Part shown: positions 27,372-37,378 of the stretch, piece after piece
How positions within the stretch are numbered: the stretch's first letter is position 1
Layout: every line of letters starts with the position of its first letter
Notes under the pieces: generated by a model
The model's database searches: none
The model's input: only the letters and a program-made list of their open reading frames with translations
Told to the model about the DNA's origin: nothing
Made by a program: the position numbers and the translations under genes
Assembly: GCA_004299845.1 (NCBI GenBank)
Contig: CP036201.1
Location: forward strand, 1,240,001-1,304,000
Origin: Verrucomicrobia bacterium S94
Lineage (GTDB): Bacteria; Verrucomicrobiota; Kiritimatiellia; Kiritimatiellales; Pontiellaceae
Reading direction: 5' to 3'
DNA: 64,000 nt

Positions 27372-29495
27372 CTATTTCCTATATAACTGCTCACCCACCG
27401 CACGACTGGCTTCGATCAGCTCCGAATAAGGCGTATCGCATACATCCGTGAAACCGATCTGATAATTTTCAAAATCCCACACCCGGCCCGTTGTGGGCGA
27501 GTTGACGTATTGAAACCAATGACAACCAATCACGTTGGGATGTTTGACGCAGTCCAAAACATACTGAGAAAACGCGTCAGCCCGTTCCATCTGGTCCGCA
27601 ACAGGAACCAGACCGCCGTCAAACATACCGCGGTCCAGCGCACCGAAATGAAACTCGCCAATCAGAATCGGTTTATTGCCGGCGAGAGTAAGACGGGAAG
27701 CCTTATCAGAAAGATATCGCGCATAAATATTAAAACTCACCACGTCGGCGTATTCAATATTGGCCTGCATGACGACATCATTAATCGCCGCATGAGATCC
27801 ATGACGACAGCCCAGATAAAGATGATTCGGCGCAAACTCCTCCAAAACATCATGCACCGTTTTGAAATAGGTGCGGACAAATTTTGTGTAGAAGGCTTCC
27901 AGATCCGCACGCGCCGCCTCCAGGTCAGGCGCTTCGGTATAATCGAGCAGATCATCCCATGAGGCGTGTTCAGATTTCCAGACTGAATTCAACGCATGGA
28001 TGTCCCCATACTTTTTTTTCAGATCCGCAATAAAAACCTGTTTTGATTTCTGGTCCGCCGGCGAGCAGAGGGAAGCCACCGCAAGAGAAACCGTGTCGCC
28101 GAAACTGAGTTCATTATCCACAAAATACCCGATGCACAGCGGATCGTTTATGGTTTCGGCGATTGGATACCTCGACAGCTGCTTTTTCAGCTTCATCACG
28201 AAATCCTCATCAAAAACATCGCAGAATTTACCCCAGTGACCTTGCGATGCCTCCACCCGTTTTGACTGCGGACGAAGATAGGCCACATAAGGCAGCTTAC
28301 CTTTCAGGTAGACATCCGGTGAGCTCCAGTTTCCCAGCGTATTGATTCCCCATGCCGGCAGTCTTCTGCAGGCGGTTTCGGCAAATTCCTCCTCATAATT
28401 TTCTCCATACTTCCTTCTGGCATTAAATTTATGAAAACGGAAAGCCCGAACATCACGATTATACCAATGCGAACGTTTAAGCCCCGGTTTATAACCGAAC
28501 CAGAATTCAGCGTTTTTGGGGGTGTCCGAAGGAACACATTCGAACCAATGCTCGCGATCATCAAGAATGGTACCCGAAGAAAAACCTACGCCATCAATAC
28601 CAAGGGAGAAAAAAAGATTTCCGTCGGGATCCACAAAATACCATTTTCCTTCATATTTTTCCGTACGAAACCAGCCCGTTGCTTCAAGTCGGGGGCCGTC
28701 TTTCCAGCCTCCGAAACGGTTCCATGACGCAGGACGCCCGGCTTTATTCAAAAAAAGATCTTCTTCAATTCGCGCCTGTTTCAGCTGCTTTAGCGAATGC
28801 GTTTTTCCCGGCCAGTCCGCATGCTTAAACTGGCCGAACTCATCGATCATCGGAAAAATTTTCTTGGGAATAACCGCTTTTTTGACCCCGCGGTTTTCGT
28901 CGGGCCGCTTATTTTCAAGCTGAATTTTTCCTATTTCAAAACTCCGCGAGACACCATCCTGAATAAGATAAAAAGTAAAGGACCGCAAGTGCTCCAGGTA
29001 CAGAGCATGCCGGTTGGAAAACGGCTTACCCTGCATCCCGAAAAACTCATCAGGATTCACGCCGGGATAGTCAATATGCGGAAACAAAGGATAACGCATC
29101 CGCTTCGTTTCTCCGGCCGCCAGCGTAATGGATTTGCTCGCGGATCTCTGATTTTTATTCCCCTCAACTGCACGGCCTTCACTGTCGATACGCCAGTAGA
29201 CCGTTAACGGGACGTCGCCCGGATTAGTGATCTGCGCGGTCGCGGTTTTATAGGCAGAAGCATCCACACCTCCTCTCAGATACAACGTAATCCCCGGCCA
29301 TTTATTTACCGAACCGGTATCTACCCGCACAGCCGCACCAACATTGTTTGTCACCAGAGAAATGGAGCTGCCCTTGGCCTCGGCATTTCTAATATTGTCT
29401 GCTTCTGAAAAATCAAACAACAGTTGTTCATCCGCCGAAACCTGCAGACTTCCGACGAACAATACAGTAAAAATCCACATTCCGCATATTTTCAT
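27372..29495 (-). CDS. GH50-like (beta-agarase-type) glycoside hydrolase
   Basis: The start at 29495 (707 residues) follows AAAGGGAAAC and opens a signal peptide (MKICGMWIFTVLFVG); an ATG at 29534 would add 13 residues. An N-terminal CBM-like domain is followed by GKWYFVDPDGNLFFSLGID and AWGINTLGNWSS. The GH-A barrel then carries the candidate acid/base Glu in FVDNELSF (about residue 462) and the candidate nucleophile Glu in ILIGEFHFG (about residue 614). This pattern best matches GH50, whose known members cut agarose, though a related clan-A family is possible. Agar-like galactan is thus a candidate substrate. It follows a sulfatase gene by 39 bases, so the two are likely co-expressed. Confidence 0.8.
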   Translation of the reverse strand: MKICGMWIFTVLFVGSLQVSADEQLLFDFSEADNIRNAEAKGSSISLVTNNVGAAVRVDTGSVNKWPGITLYLRGGVDASAYKTATAQITNPGDVPLTVYWRIDSEGRAVEGNKNQRSASKSITLAAGETKRMRYPLFPHIDYPGVNPDEFFGMQGKPFSNRHALYLEHLRSFTFYLIQDGVSRSFEIGKIQLENKRPDENRGVKKAVIPKKIFPMIDEFGQFKHADWPGKTHSLKQLKQARIEEDLFLNKAGRPASWNRFGGWKDGPRLEATGWFRTEKYEGKWYFVDPDGNLFFSLGIDGVGFSSGTILDDREHWFECVPSDTPKNAEFWFGYKPGLKRSHWYNRDVRAFRFHKFNARRKYGENYEEEFAETACRRLPAWGINTLGNWSSPDVYLKGKLPYVAYLRPQSKRVEASQGHWGKFCDVFDEDFVMKLKKQLSRYPIAETINDPLCIGYFVDNELSFGDTVSLAVASLCSPADQKSKQVFIADLKKKYGDIHALNSVWKSEHASWDDLLDYTEAPDLEAARADLEAFYTKFVRTYFKTVHDVLEEFAPNHLYLGCRHGSHAAINDVVMQANIEYADVVSFNIYARYLSDKASRLTLAGNKPILIGEFHFGALDRGMFDGGLVPVADQMERADAFSQYVLDCVKHPNVIGCHWFQYVNSPTTGRVWDFENYQIGFTDVCDTPYSELIEASRAVGEQLYRK

Positions 29496-29534
29496 TCTAC
29501 AGTTTCCCTTTCTGGTCAGACCGTTTAATAGCAT

Positions 29535-31058
29535 TTATTTAAACTGATTATATTCCGGATTTACGTCAGCATGTTTAAACACCGCTTTTTCTTTCCAGAG
29601 TTCATAGGTTCCCTGCAGACTGACGGCCGGTTCCGGTTCCAGCCCTTTATCGCCATGCTGCTGCTGCCATTTCTCCAATACAGACCGGTGCTTTTTCAAT
29701 ATATCCGCATATGCCGGCAAAACCGCCAGATTGTTCGTTTGGTGTGGATCCGAGGCGAGTTCATACAGCTCTTCTTCCGGTCTTCTTCCGAACCAGTGTT
29801 CTTCCTGATATGCAGTCAGTCCGCCTTCTTCATGGAGACGGTGCATATCTTTTACCACCGGCTGCTTATCGCGGTATTGCGGCTGAGACATCGTACGTTC
29901 CGGATGATAGTTCCGGATATAACGGAACTTTTCAGAACGAACCGTTCGGATAGTATCAATCGTAAAGTCGCAACGATCCCGTGCTCCCAGAATATATTCC
30001 GCCGGTTTGTAGGCATTGCCGAACAGATTCTGACCGTCATAATAATCCGGTACATACAGGCCTCCCAAGGCAATTGTCGTGGCCGACACATCCAGTAATG
30101 AAACCAGTTCAGTACGTACGGTTCCCGCTTTTAACCAGGGATGATTTCCTGCAATTATCAGCGGTACATGCATCCCGCCCTCGTAGCAGAACTGTTTATG
30201 ACGCAAAGAGGTATTGCTGCCATGATCGGAAAAGAAAAAGACAATCGTATTGTCCAGTTCACCATCTGCCTTCAACTGATCCAGAATCTGCTGCACGCGC
30301 ACATCCGCCCCGCGGTTGGCATTGTAATGGGTTGTCCAGGCTTTGCGATGCGCCGGTGTATCCGGAAAATAGGGAGGCAGCTCCACATCATAGTCATCAA
30401 GCATTTCACCTTCGCGCACATACCGGTTATCCCAGACTTTTCCGCCGTTGATCTGCATCTGACCGAACCAAGGTTGATTTTTATCCGGCCGGTCCGACCA
30501 ATTTGCAACCGTGAAGGAAATATAATCAACCGCACGGTTTCCCTGCCAGCCATTCATCCCCGCCTTATAATCTTCCATGGTTCCTACGCTGTACAATGCA
30601 CGACGGTCATAATGAAAATTATAATCGTCTTTGCCCGAATTAAAGGTGAAGTATCCAGCTTCCCGCATTAATTCCGGCAGCGTTTTCATCCCTTCCGGCA
30701 GATAGATACGCACCGGTTCCGGAACAACTTCTCCCTCGTTTGCCCTGCTCGACCGGTGATTGTGTGTTCCGGTCGTGGTTTGCATGACTCCTGTAATCAA
30801 CGCCGAACGACTGGCGGAGCAAACGGGTGCTGTGGCAAAGGCTCTGGTGAACAGCACACCGGAATCAGCCAGCCGATCAATACTCGGTGTGTGCCCTGTA
30901 TTAACGGGATCGTTGTAACATCCCATAAAAGGAGAAAGGTCTTCCGAAATAATCCAAAGTATATTGGGCTGTTTTGCCGGCTGTTTCCCGCCGGCTAAGC
31001 CCCCCGTTGCGCTAATTATCAAAGATAATAACAAACCGATTTTCAGTACGTTCTTCAT
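29535..31058 (-). CDS. Secreted sulfatase with CSASR active-site motif
   Basis: This 507-residue sulfatase has a signal peptide (LLLSLIISATGGLA). The metal-binding start is NILWIISEDLS, and the active site is CSASR at 80-84, with Ala where most have Pro. Cys-x-Ala-x-Arg is a tolerated form of the maturation signal. FNSGKDDYNF stands in for the GKWH motif, and FFFSDHGS holds the metal ligands. SEDLSPFMGCYND and the HPER segment are typical of one S1 subfamily. The sugar target is unknown. It lies between the GH127 gene (62 bases upstream) and the GH50-like gene in one transcription unit. Confidence 0.93.
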   Translation of the reverse strand: MKNVLKIGLLLSLIISATGGLAGGKQPAKQPNILWIISEDLSPFMGCYNDPVNTGHTPSIDRLADSGVLFTRAFATAPVCSASRSALITGVMQTTTGTHNHRSSRANEGEVVPEPVRIYLPEGMKTLPELMREAGYFTFNSGKDDYNFHYDRRALYSVGTMEDYKAGMNGWQGNRAVDYISFTVANWSDRPDKNQPWFGQMQINGGKVWDNRYVREGEMLDDYDVELPPYFPDTPAHRKAWTTHYNANRGADVRVQQILDQLKADGELDNTIVFFFSDHGSNTSLRHKQFCYEGGMHVPLIIAGNHPWLKAGTVRTELVSLLDVSATTIALGGLYVPDYYDGQNLFGNAYKPAEYILGARDRCDFTIDTIRTVRSEKFRYIRNYHPERTMSQPQYRDKQPVVKDMHRLHEEGGLTAYQEEHWFGRRPEEELYELASDPHQTNNLAVLPAYADILKKHRSVLEKWQQQHGDKGLEPEPAVSLQGTYELWKEKAVFKHADVNPEYNQFK

Positions 31059-31120
31059 TTTTAGTTTCCCGTTCTTCTTGATTACAGACCGTTTCGATTT
31101 CTCGTTTTCACCGGATAGGA

Positions 31121-33136
31121 TCAGTCCTCCCAGATTACCGGAAGAAACACACTCATTTCGGCGTCACCGCGGTTGCTCCAGGCATAATAAGGAATCAACT
31201 GCGTCTTAATTTTCTGCCACTCAGGTTTCTGCACGGTGTGATACAGTCCGTTGCCATGATCCTTACGAATTCCCAGTTCTCCATTGATGGTGGTCAACCC
31301 GCCCAGCATATCGGCTTTATATTCCGGATTATACGTTCCATTGTACGGCAGATAAACATCCAGAATGGAAGTCCCTTCGGGCAGATCCGGCGATTCAACA
31401 CAATAGATGACCGGTCCGCGCTTGACGGCGAGTTGGTTGCGCACCTCTTCGATTCGCGGATGCCCTTCGACAAACCGGACGTCCATCGGCATGTCGATGC
31501 TGATAACATCTCCGGTTTTCCATGCGCGTTCAATCGTTGCATAGCTGCCGGCCGAAACATCAACCGCCTTTCCATTGATCTTGACCGTCGTCCCAACGGC
31601 CCATCCCGGAATACGCAACAGGATGCTGAATGCTTTTTCTCTGCACTGCTGAATGGTGATATTGACGGTACCCTCCCATGGATAGGCAGTTTCTTGTTTG
31701 AGTTTAATCGTGGATCCGTCGAGCAATGCCGTATTCAGTTCATTTCCACCATAGAGATTTACCGCTATGCCATTTTCCGTTTTGCAATAGGCCCAGGCGG
31801 ATGATTTAGCAATCGTTCGCACCAGATTGGGCGGACAACAGAAACATTTCAGATAGGGCTGGCGCTGCGGAAATTCAGTAACCATCTTCTTATAATTAAT
31901 GGCTCCTTTAATTTTACGGAGCGGGTTGGAATAATAATAGTGTGTGCCATCAGCACTGATGCCTGAAATACCGCTGTTATACATCACCAGCTCCATGATA
32001 TCGGCATATTTGGCTTCCCCGTGAATCCCGAGCATGCGGTAACTGAACATCGCATTGCAGATGTTGGCACAGGTTTCATTATAAGCCGTTAGATTCGGCA
32101 TCATATATTCATCAATGAAACCTTCCTCGATCTTATCCTTTCGCGATGAACGGCCATAATGGGCCTGACCCACCGCTCCGGTAACATACATCTTTTTCTG
32201 CGTCACATTGTTCCACAGCCGATCCAATGCATCAATGAGCGCCTGCTCTCCGGTTTCCGAATAAACATCGGCAGCACCCGCATAAAAATAAAGAGCCAGC
32301 ACCGCGTGCCCGACGGCTTCTGTTTCCTTTCGTAACGGAACACGCTCCTGCACCATATCGCCAATGGGATAACCCTTCGTTGTTGGAATATCCTCCATCT
32401 TATATTTACCCCGGCGATTGATAAATATTTCCGCCAGTTCAAGGTAACGCTCATCACCGACCGTGCGGTAGAGCTCCACCAATCCCATAATCTGCGTCTG
32501 GTTAAATCCGAAACGAACCACCTCCGGCCGCTCCGGTTTAAAGGTTCTATACAGCATATCCGCATGCTTTATCGCAATATCCAGAAGATTCCGCTGACCG
32601 GTTACTCGGTAGTGAATGCAGGCGGTCGTGAAAAGATGCCCGCTGTTGTACATTTCGTGATAACGACGGTTTTCATATTTATCGATATCATCCCGAATAA
32701 TAGCCGGTGTAGACAGATATCCATCAGCCTGCTGAGCCTTGCCGATCACCGCAATAATTTCATCCAACTCCTCGAGAATCTTTTGATCCCGATTGATGCC
32801 ATAAATATAAACAGACGCTTCCATCCATTTAAAAAAGTCACCATCATGCCACCACCAGCCTTTGTGATCGCCCTCCATCAGGCCGGCAGCGATTTTAAAA
32901 TTGTTGTAGCCATGGCCAATATCGCCTTTAAGAATTTCACCCATGTGCGGGACCATGACCGTTTCACACAAGCGCCATTTATCCCCCCAGAAACCATCCG
33001 TCCATCGGCAATCCCCGATATCGATACTTTTAAAAGCCACATATGGACTGTCGGCATTATTGAGTATGCCTTTTTGCTGTGCCTGCGTAGAAAATACGAG
33101 TGTAAAAATACTGATGGTCAACGTCTGCTTTTTCAT
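31121..33136 (-). CDS. GH127-family glycoside hydrolase (DUF1680)
   Basis: The start at 33136 has an excellent Shine-Dalgarno (GAGGAAATTC before ATG) and gives 671 residues with a signal peptide (TISIFTLVFSTQAQ). An earlier ATG at 33172 is less likely. The family motifs are present: ETCAN (Glu354 and Cys356) and CFCCPPN (cysteines at about 431, 433 and 434). In the structure-solved beta-L-arabinofuranosidase these residues bind zinc and supply the cysteine nucleophile. Known activities are beta-L-arabinofuranosidase and, in carrageenan loci, 3,6-anhydro-D-galactosidase. With sulfatases and a GH50-like gene alongside, the second activity is a reasonable but unproven guess. Confidence 0.93.
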   Translation of the reverse strand: MKKQTLTISIFTLVFSTQAQQKGILNNADSPYVAFKSIDIGDCRWTDGFWGDKWRLCETVMVPHMGEILKGDIGHGYNNFKIAAGLMEGDHKGWWWHDGDFFKWMEASVYIYGINRDQKILEELDEIIAVIGKAQQADGYLSTPAIIRDDIDKYENRRYHEMYNSGHLFTTACIHYRVTGQRNLLDIAIKHADMLYRTFKPERPEVVRFGFNQTQIMGLVELYRTVGDERYLELAEIFINRRGKYKMEDIPTTKGYPIGDMVQERVPLRKETEAVGHAVLALYFYAGAADVYSETGEQALIDALDRLWNNVTQKKMYVTGAVGQAHYGRSSRKDKIEEGFIDEYMMPNLTAYNETCANICNAMFSYRMLGIHGEAKYADIMELVMYNSGISGISADGTHYYYSNPLRKIKGAINYKKMVTEFPQRQPYLKCFCCPPNLVRTIAKSSAWAYCKTENGIAVNLYGGNELNTALLDGSTIKLKQETAYPWEGTVNITIQQCREKAFSILLRIPGWAVGTTVKINGKAVDVSAGSYATIERAWKTGDVISIDMPMDVRFVEGHPRIEEVRNQLAVKRGPVIYCVESPDLPEGTSILDVYLPYNGTYNPEYKADMLGGLTTINGELGIRKDHGNGLYHTVQKPEWQKIKTQLIPYYAWSNRGDAEMSVFLPVIWED

Positions 33137-33161
33137 GAATTTCCTCGTTAAACATATTGTA

Positions 33162-33212
33162 AAGGCATCCATGCGGATGCCTTATTCGGGGCTTGCCGGC
33201 ATACGCAAGCCC
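33162..33212 (-). terminator. Two hairpins before the GH127 gene
   Basis: AAGGCATCC (33162-33170) pairs with GGATGCCTT (33175-33183), and GGGCTTGC (33189-33196, 0-1 base offset) pairs with GCAAGCCC (33205-33212). They lie between the modular secreted-protein gene and GH127. They could reduce read-through or protect mRNA ends; no long T run follows on the minus strand. Confidence 0.45.
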
Positions 33213-33238
33213 GTTTTATTCCAGTGACTGGAAAAATT

Positions 33239-35206
33239 CTATTCCACTTCAATTTTCAGGAATTTCCGCTCTGCCGCTGTACCATTCAGGTTGGTATAAG
33301 CATACATCAACCCATCGGTCTCAGTGACCCGAACCGTTTCGTTGGTTGCCCAGGAATCGATGATCAGATTATCGGTGGACAGAACGTGTGCAACAACCGT
33401 GTCATCCCCCACCAGCGAGAAAATATATTCACCAGTTTCAGCATTGAACACCGGCAATATCCCCTGGTCTTCCGAACCATTTGGCGGTACGGGATCGCCT
33501 CCGAAAATATATTCACCATAATTATTCAGCCCATCGCCATCATCATCTTCGGTCGCCGTTCCCGTTACCCCTTTTTCGTCGGCCCACAAGGCATAGCTCC
33601 AATTAACAGCAGGGACATAGGTTCCGTTAATAATCCGGCTATAGAGATTGTCCAGTTCATAACCGGCAATACCATTAAATCCATCCCTGGATGCCAGCCC
33701 GAGATAAAGCTCAGCAGCTTCATATACAATGGCATTAGTCAGATCTTCCGAAAAAGTCCATGACATCTGATTCACCGGGTTGGAAACGGTGAGGCTGCAC
33801 GCCCAGACATTAACGTTCGTTGTTTTTTCCGCTACATAGATTAAGTGCAACGTGTCACTTTCCAAATCCCCCGCCACATCTGTAATATTGGTAATACCGA
33901 GTTCATTCAGGTTGATAACCCCTGCATGTGCCTCTGCGTTAACCGGATCCAGGCGGATCTTCATTCCCCCATCCGGCCAGGCACCTCCGACCCCGGTCCA
34001 ATTATCCTGTTCCAGACGAAAGCCGAGCTGATAGGCGCCAATGGCTGGATCCAGACCTTCCTCTCCCTGACCGAAACACTGTTCGGAACTGGGTGTCCCC
34101 CAATTTCCGGTATAATTATTCGTGGTTAAAATAACATCCACAAACTTCTGATCGGTCACACTGTTTTCTGCGAACATTCGATAATCCATACTGAACTCAT
34201 ACGTATCGGATATATCCATTTCCGGAATCGAATTGGTGAACAGCATACCCCGACGAACCTGATCTCGGTCTCCGGCCCATGCCGCATTGTTCGTTGAAAA
34301 ACCGGGGCGATGTTCGAGATAGTGATCGGATGAATCCGAAACACCGTTTCCATTGGTGGTAATATGGGCATAAACCCAGGCACGCAAAGGGGCTGTATGA
34401 TACTGATTCCATATCGGACCCAGCATATCCTGAAAGTCGATATCAAAAATAATATCATAATTGATATACGACCCCTCCATTGAGAAAGACTTGATCACAC
34501 GGTTTGACGTACCATTCAATGCCGAGCTGACCCCTGAAGAGATACCGGCATAGAGTACTGCGGAATCGTATAGATTCGAGGTCGAAGTCATGGTTCCGCT
34601 CAACGCATAAAGAATTGAATTCGAGGTGATGTTTTCCAACGTAATTGAATAGATCCACTCATTCTGAACTCGTCCCTTGGTCAGCGAAAAACCGAAGCCG
34701 ATTTCATCACTGTCAGGATCCACTGAACCGTTAACTCCAAACAGGTTTTCCGGAAAAAATTTCCACCCATTACTGCTCCCATCATCACTTTTCAGATTAA
34801 GCACATATTGCGAATAATTTGCTCTGCGTTCGAGGCTCAACCTGCACGGTGTTTCTCCACTCTTCGAATCATTAATTATTACGTTGAAAATCGAATTATC
34901 TCCGTTCGTTTCAACCTGTGTCCAGGAAACGATATTGGAAACAAAAAAACAGTTGTTCGATTCTGCATCGAACGATTCCGACGGAAAAGCGGCGATCCAC
35001 TGTTGAGCGGGATCATTATCAATCATGATCGAGCCGTTGTCATTTGTATTCACTGAATATGCTTCTCCGCTCCATCCCGCCTGACCGGAAAGGACCCCGT
35101 TGGTAAACCCTTCAACTTCAGAAAATTCATAGGTAATCGCTTCCGCTGATACAGAAAACGCCAGCGCAATCCCCCACGCGGCTGTTATTAGCTGCCCCTT
35201 CATCAT
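33239..35206 (-). CDS. Secreted modular protein with GQxGW module and EY tail
   Basis: This 655-residue protein has a signal peptide (GIALAFSVSAEA). The first module begins VEGFTNGVLSGQAGW (residues 31-45) and is beta-rich, like a concanavalin/LamG sheet. A second beta-rich module spans about residues 245-540. From residue 554 there is a calcium-binding-like stretch, DDDGDGLNNYGEY, and a tail ending FLKIEVE. The same opening motif and tail type occur in the proteins at 49611 and 57917. No catalytic residues are recognised, so glycan binding or surface display is the most likely role. It is divergent from the kinase at 35393, which parallels the kinase/secreted-protein neighbours elsewhere in the window. 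Confidence 0.72.
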   Translation of the reverse strand: MMKGQLITAAWGIALAFSVSAEAITYEFSEVEGFTNGVLSGQAGWSGEAYSVNTNDNGSIMIDNDPAQQWIAAFPSESFDAESNNCFFVSNIVSWTQVETNGDNSIFNVIINDSKSGETPCRLSLERRANYSQYVLNLKSDDGSSNGWKFFPENLFGVNGSVDPDSDEIGFGFSLTKGRVQNEWIYSITLENITSNSILYALSGTMTSTSNLYDSAVLYAGISSGVSSALNGTSNRVIKSFSMEGSYINYDIIFDIDFQDMLGPIWNQYHTAPLRAWVYAHITTNGNGVSDSSDHYLEHRPGFSTNNAAWAGDRDQVRRGMLFTNSIPEMDISDTYEFSMDYRMFAENSVTDQKFVDVILTTNNYTGNWGTPSSEQCFGQGEEGLDPAIGAYQLGFRLEQDNWTGVGGAWPDGGMKIRLDPVNAEAHAGVINLNELGITNITDVAGDLESDTLHLIYVAEKTTNVNVWACSLTVSNPVNQMSWTFSEDLTNAIVYEAAELYLGLASRDGFNGIAGYELDNLYSRIINGTYVPAVNWSYALWADEKGVTGTATEDDDGDGLNNYGEYIFGGDPVPPNGSEDQGILPVFNAETGEYIFSLVGDDTVVAHVLSTDNLIIDSWATNETVRVTETDGLMYAYTNLNGTAAERKFLKIEVE

Positions 35207-35230
35207 ACTGTCTCCTTTAACTGATATTAC

Positions 35231-35348
35231 GCATGTGGCCTATCACATGCGCTGATCCATATATCGTTCTGAAAGTTCTCACGGACCTCATAACGGCACA
35301 AGACGGCCAAACGTCCGTCTTGATGACCGAAACCGATCTCCTTAAAAA
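35231..35348. promoter_or_regulatory. Divergent control region with two inverted repeats
   Basis: GCATGTG/CACATGC (35231-35237 and 35244-35250) and AAGACGG/CCGTCTT (35300-35306 and 35315-35321) are perfect 7-base inverted repeats. For the kinase, TTGATG (35320-35325) and TAAAAA (35343-35348) are 17 bases apart. The region separates the secreted modular protein from the kinase/regulator operon. Confidence 0.4.
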
Positions 35349-35392
35349 ACATTGTTCTTTAATGGAATACCCTCCAAGGGCAGAATAAACGC

Positions 35393-37378
35393 ATGATTAG
35401 TTCACCATCCAGACGGTCCGGTCTCATGCTCATGCTGCTGTCGGGAATTCTTATTCCCCAGAGTGGAACAGCTTTTATCAATTCGGCCGTCTCTGCGACT
35501 GAATACAAAATTGCCGATATTCAAAATCGGCTTGAACATCTTCCCGTAACCAGCCACAGCGCATCACCATGGACCATTGGTTATCACTATCTGGATTTCG
35601 GAAAAGCCGAGCTTCCGGTGGTGATTGAGTTAACTTTCGCCGAGACTAAACCGGTTGATCTAATCGCGCTGATGCCGGTTACCTATATCAACGAACAGGG
35701 ACATCATAAACCGGCAGGATTTTCTAAACGATTTACCCTGGAACTTCTACACGCTGACGGCACATCTGAACGGGTTGCCGATTACCGAACCGAAGCCTAT
35801 CAACTTGAAGGAATTGAACCCCAGCTTTTCCATCCACAGGAAACCAACCGGTGTACAGGACTGCGCTACACGGCCTATGAACTTTCCATAAACAACCGGC
35901 TCAGGCAGCTCTCCAGAATGATTGCGTTAAATGAAATACTGGTTTTTTCCGGCCAACAGAACATCGCATTGAATGCAACCGTAAAGGCCCCGGACATCTT
36001 CCGGTTCGGAAAGTCCTGGGCCCCGGAATGCCTTACCGACGGATTTATGTTCTTCTCTCATTTGGACCAGCATGAATTTCAAGCAGAATCTTTTTTTCAT
36101 GCCTATGCCGAAGAGCTTGTGCTTACCATTGACCTCAAAACAGAAAAAACAATCGATGAATTCCGCATCTGGCCGATTCGTTTCAGTATTTTCATTCAAC
36201 CCCCCACGGTTGACGGAACCAGTTTCCCACGAAACATCCGTCTTGAAAAACTGACTTCTCCCGACGATTCGGCCCCCGAAATCATCTATCAAAGCGGCCC
36301 CGAATTACCCCGTCCGGGCTCCACGCCTTTTGAAAAACGAATCGGCCCCGCCACCGGCCGATACTTCAGAATATCCCTATCCGAGCCCCTTCCGGATTTC
36401 AGATTATCGGATGTCACACGCATTTCATTAGCCGAAATTGAACTCTGCTCTCAAGGCGAAGTCATTACCCGTGGATTACCATTAAGCGTTGAAGTGAAAA
36501 ATCCAAGTCCGAGTGAGCAGGCAAGAAACTATATAGCCGATCCCATATATCTTACCGATGGTGACAGCAATGACGGTCATATTCTTCCGCTCCGGGACTG
36601 GGTAGAACTGTTCAGGCAACGTATGATTCTGCAACGCGAACTCGCCGCGCTGGAATCGCAGCTCGATTTTGCACGCGGTCAGGACAAACGCCGAATTCAG
36701 TATCTGGCGATTGCCACATTATTTCTGATTATTTTTCTCGTCTTAATGATCTGGCTGGTCCGCTTAATTGCACATAAACGCTGGATGAAAATAAGAGATC
36801 AGATTGCTGAAGATCTGCACGATGAAGTCGGTGCCAACCTCAGCAGTATTGCTCAATCCACGGAATTAATTACCGAATCTCTTCCGGACGCTCCGCCCCG
36901 GATCAAAGAACTGCTCGGAGACACACTGAACACCGCACGTATCACAGCCGCCGAAACGCGCCAGTTTGTCCGCCTTCTGGAAAATCGCGAAACCGCAGCG
37001 GACCTTACGGAGCATATTAAAAATACGGCGCTCAGAATCCTCGGCGAAAGGACCTGTCTGTTCGATATCGACGAAACATGTTTTCTCAACCAACTGCCTC
37101 CCTCCGCAAAGTGGGACCTGATGTTTTTCATAAAGGAAACCCTGAACAACATCATTAAACACTCAGGAGCCACCCAGGTTGAAATCACATTGAAAAGTGC
37201 GGGCCCCTGTCCCCGCCTCACTATATCAGATAACGGCTGCGGCATTACCGCCGCACCCGTTTCGCTGCACCATCTCGAAAACCGGGCCAAAAGGCTGCAT
37301 GCAGAACTTGATGTTCAAACCGGAAAAAACATAGGAACCACGATTTCACTAACACTAACCCGATGGAAGATGACGTGA
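35393..37378 (+). CDS. Sensor histidine kinase with discoidin-like periplasmic domain
   Basis: This 661-residue protein has an N-terminal signal or membrane segment (LMLMLLSGILIPQSG) and a large periplasmic part to about residue 430. That part includes a stretch like an F5/8 type C (discoidin) sugar-binding fold (ALNATVKAPDIFRFGKSWAP). One membrane helix follows (437-459). The cytoplasmic part is a HisKA_3 kinase, with phospho-acceptor His476 in AEDLHDEVGANLSSI, N-box KETLNNIIKHSGA (581-593) and G-box DNGCG (613-617). It differs in its outer domain from the two other kinases of this window. It overlaps the regulator gene by 16 bases, so they are translated together. A sugar ligand is inferred, not shown. 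Confidence 0.92.
   Translation: MISSPSRRSGLMLMLLSGILIPQSGTAFINSAVSATEYKIADIQNRLEHLPVTSHSASPWTIGYHYLDFGKAELPVVIELTFAETKPVDLIALMPVTYINEQGHHKPAGFSKRFTLELLHADGTSERVADYRTEAYQLEGIEPQLFHPQETNRCTGLRYTAYELSINNRLRQLSRMIALNEILVFSGQQNIALNATVKAPDIFRFGKSWAPECLTDGFMFFSHLDQHEFQAESFFHAYAEELVLTIDLKTEKTIDEFRIWPIRFSIFIQPPTVDGTSFPRNIRLEKLTSPDDSAPEIIYQSGPELPRPGSTPFEKRIGPATGRYFRISLSEPLPDFRLSDVTRISLAEIELCSQGEVITRGLPLSVEVKNPSPSEQARNYIADPIYLTDGDSNDGHILPLRDWVELFRQRMILQRELAALESQLDFARGQDKRRIQYLAIATLFLIIFLVLMIWLVRLIAHKRWMKIRDQIAEDLHDEVGANLSSIAQSTELITESLPDAPPRIKELLGDTLNTARITAAETRQFVRLLENRETAADLTEHIKNTALRILGERTCLFDIDETCFLNQLPPSAKWDLMFFIKETLNNIIKHSGATQVEITLKSAGPCPRLTISDNGCGITAAPVSLHHLENRAKRLHAELDVQTGKNIGTTISLTLTRWKMT

Noticed and set aside
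31121-33136. Naming the GH127 enzyme a 3,6-anhydro-D-galactosidase
   Set aside because: The family motifs are also those of beta-L-arabinofuranosidases. Context alone cannot decide.
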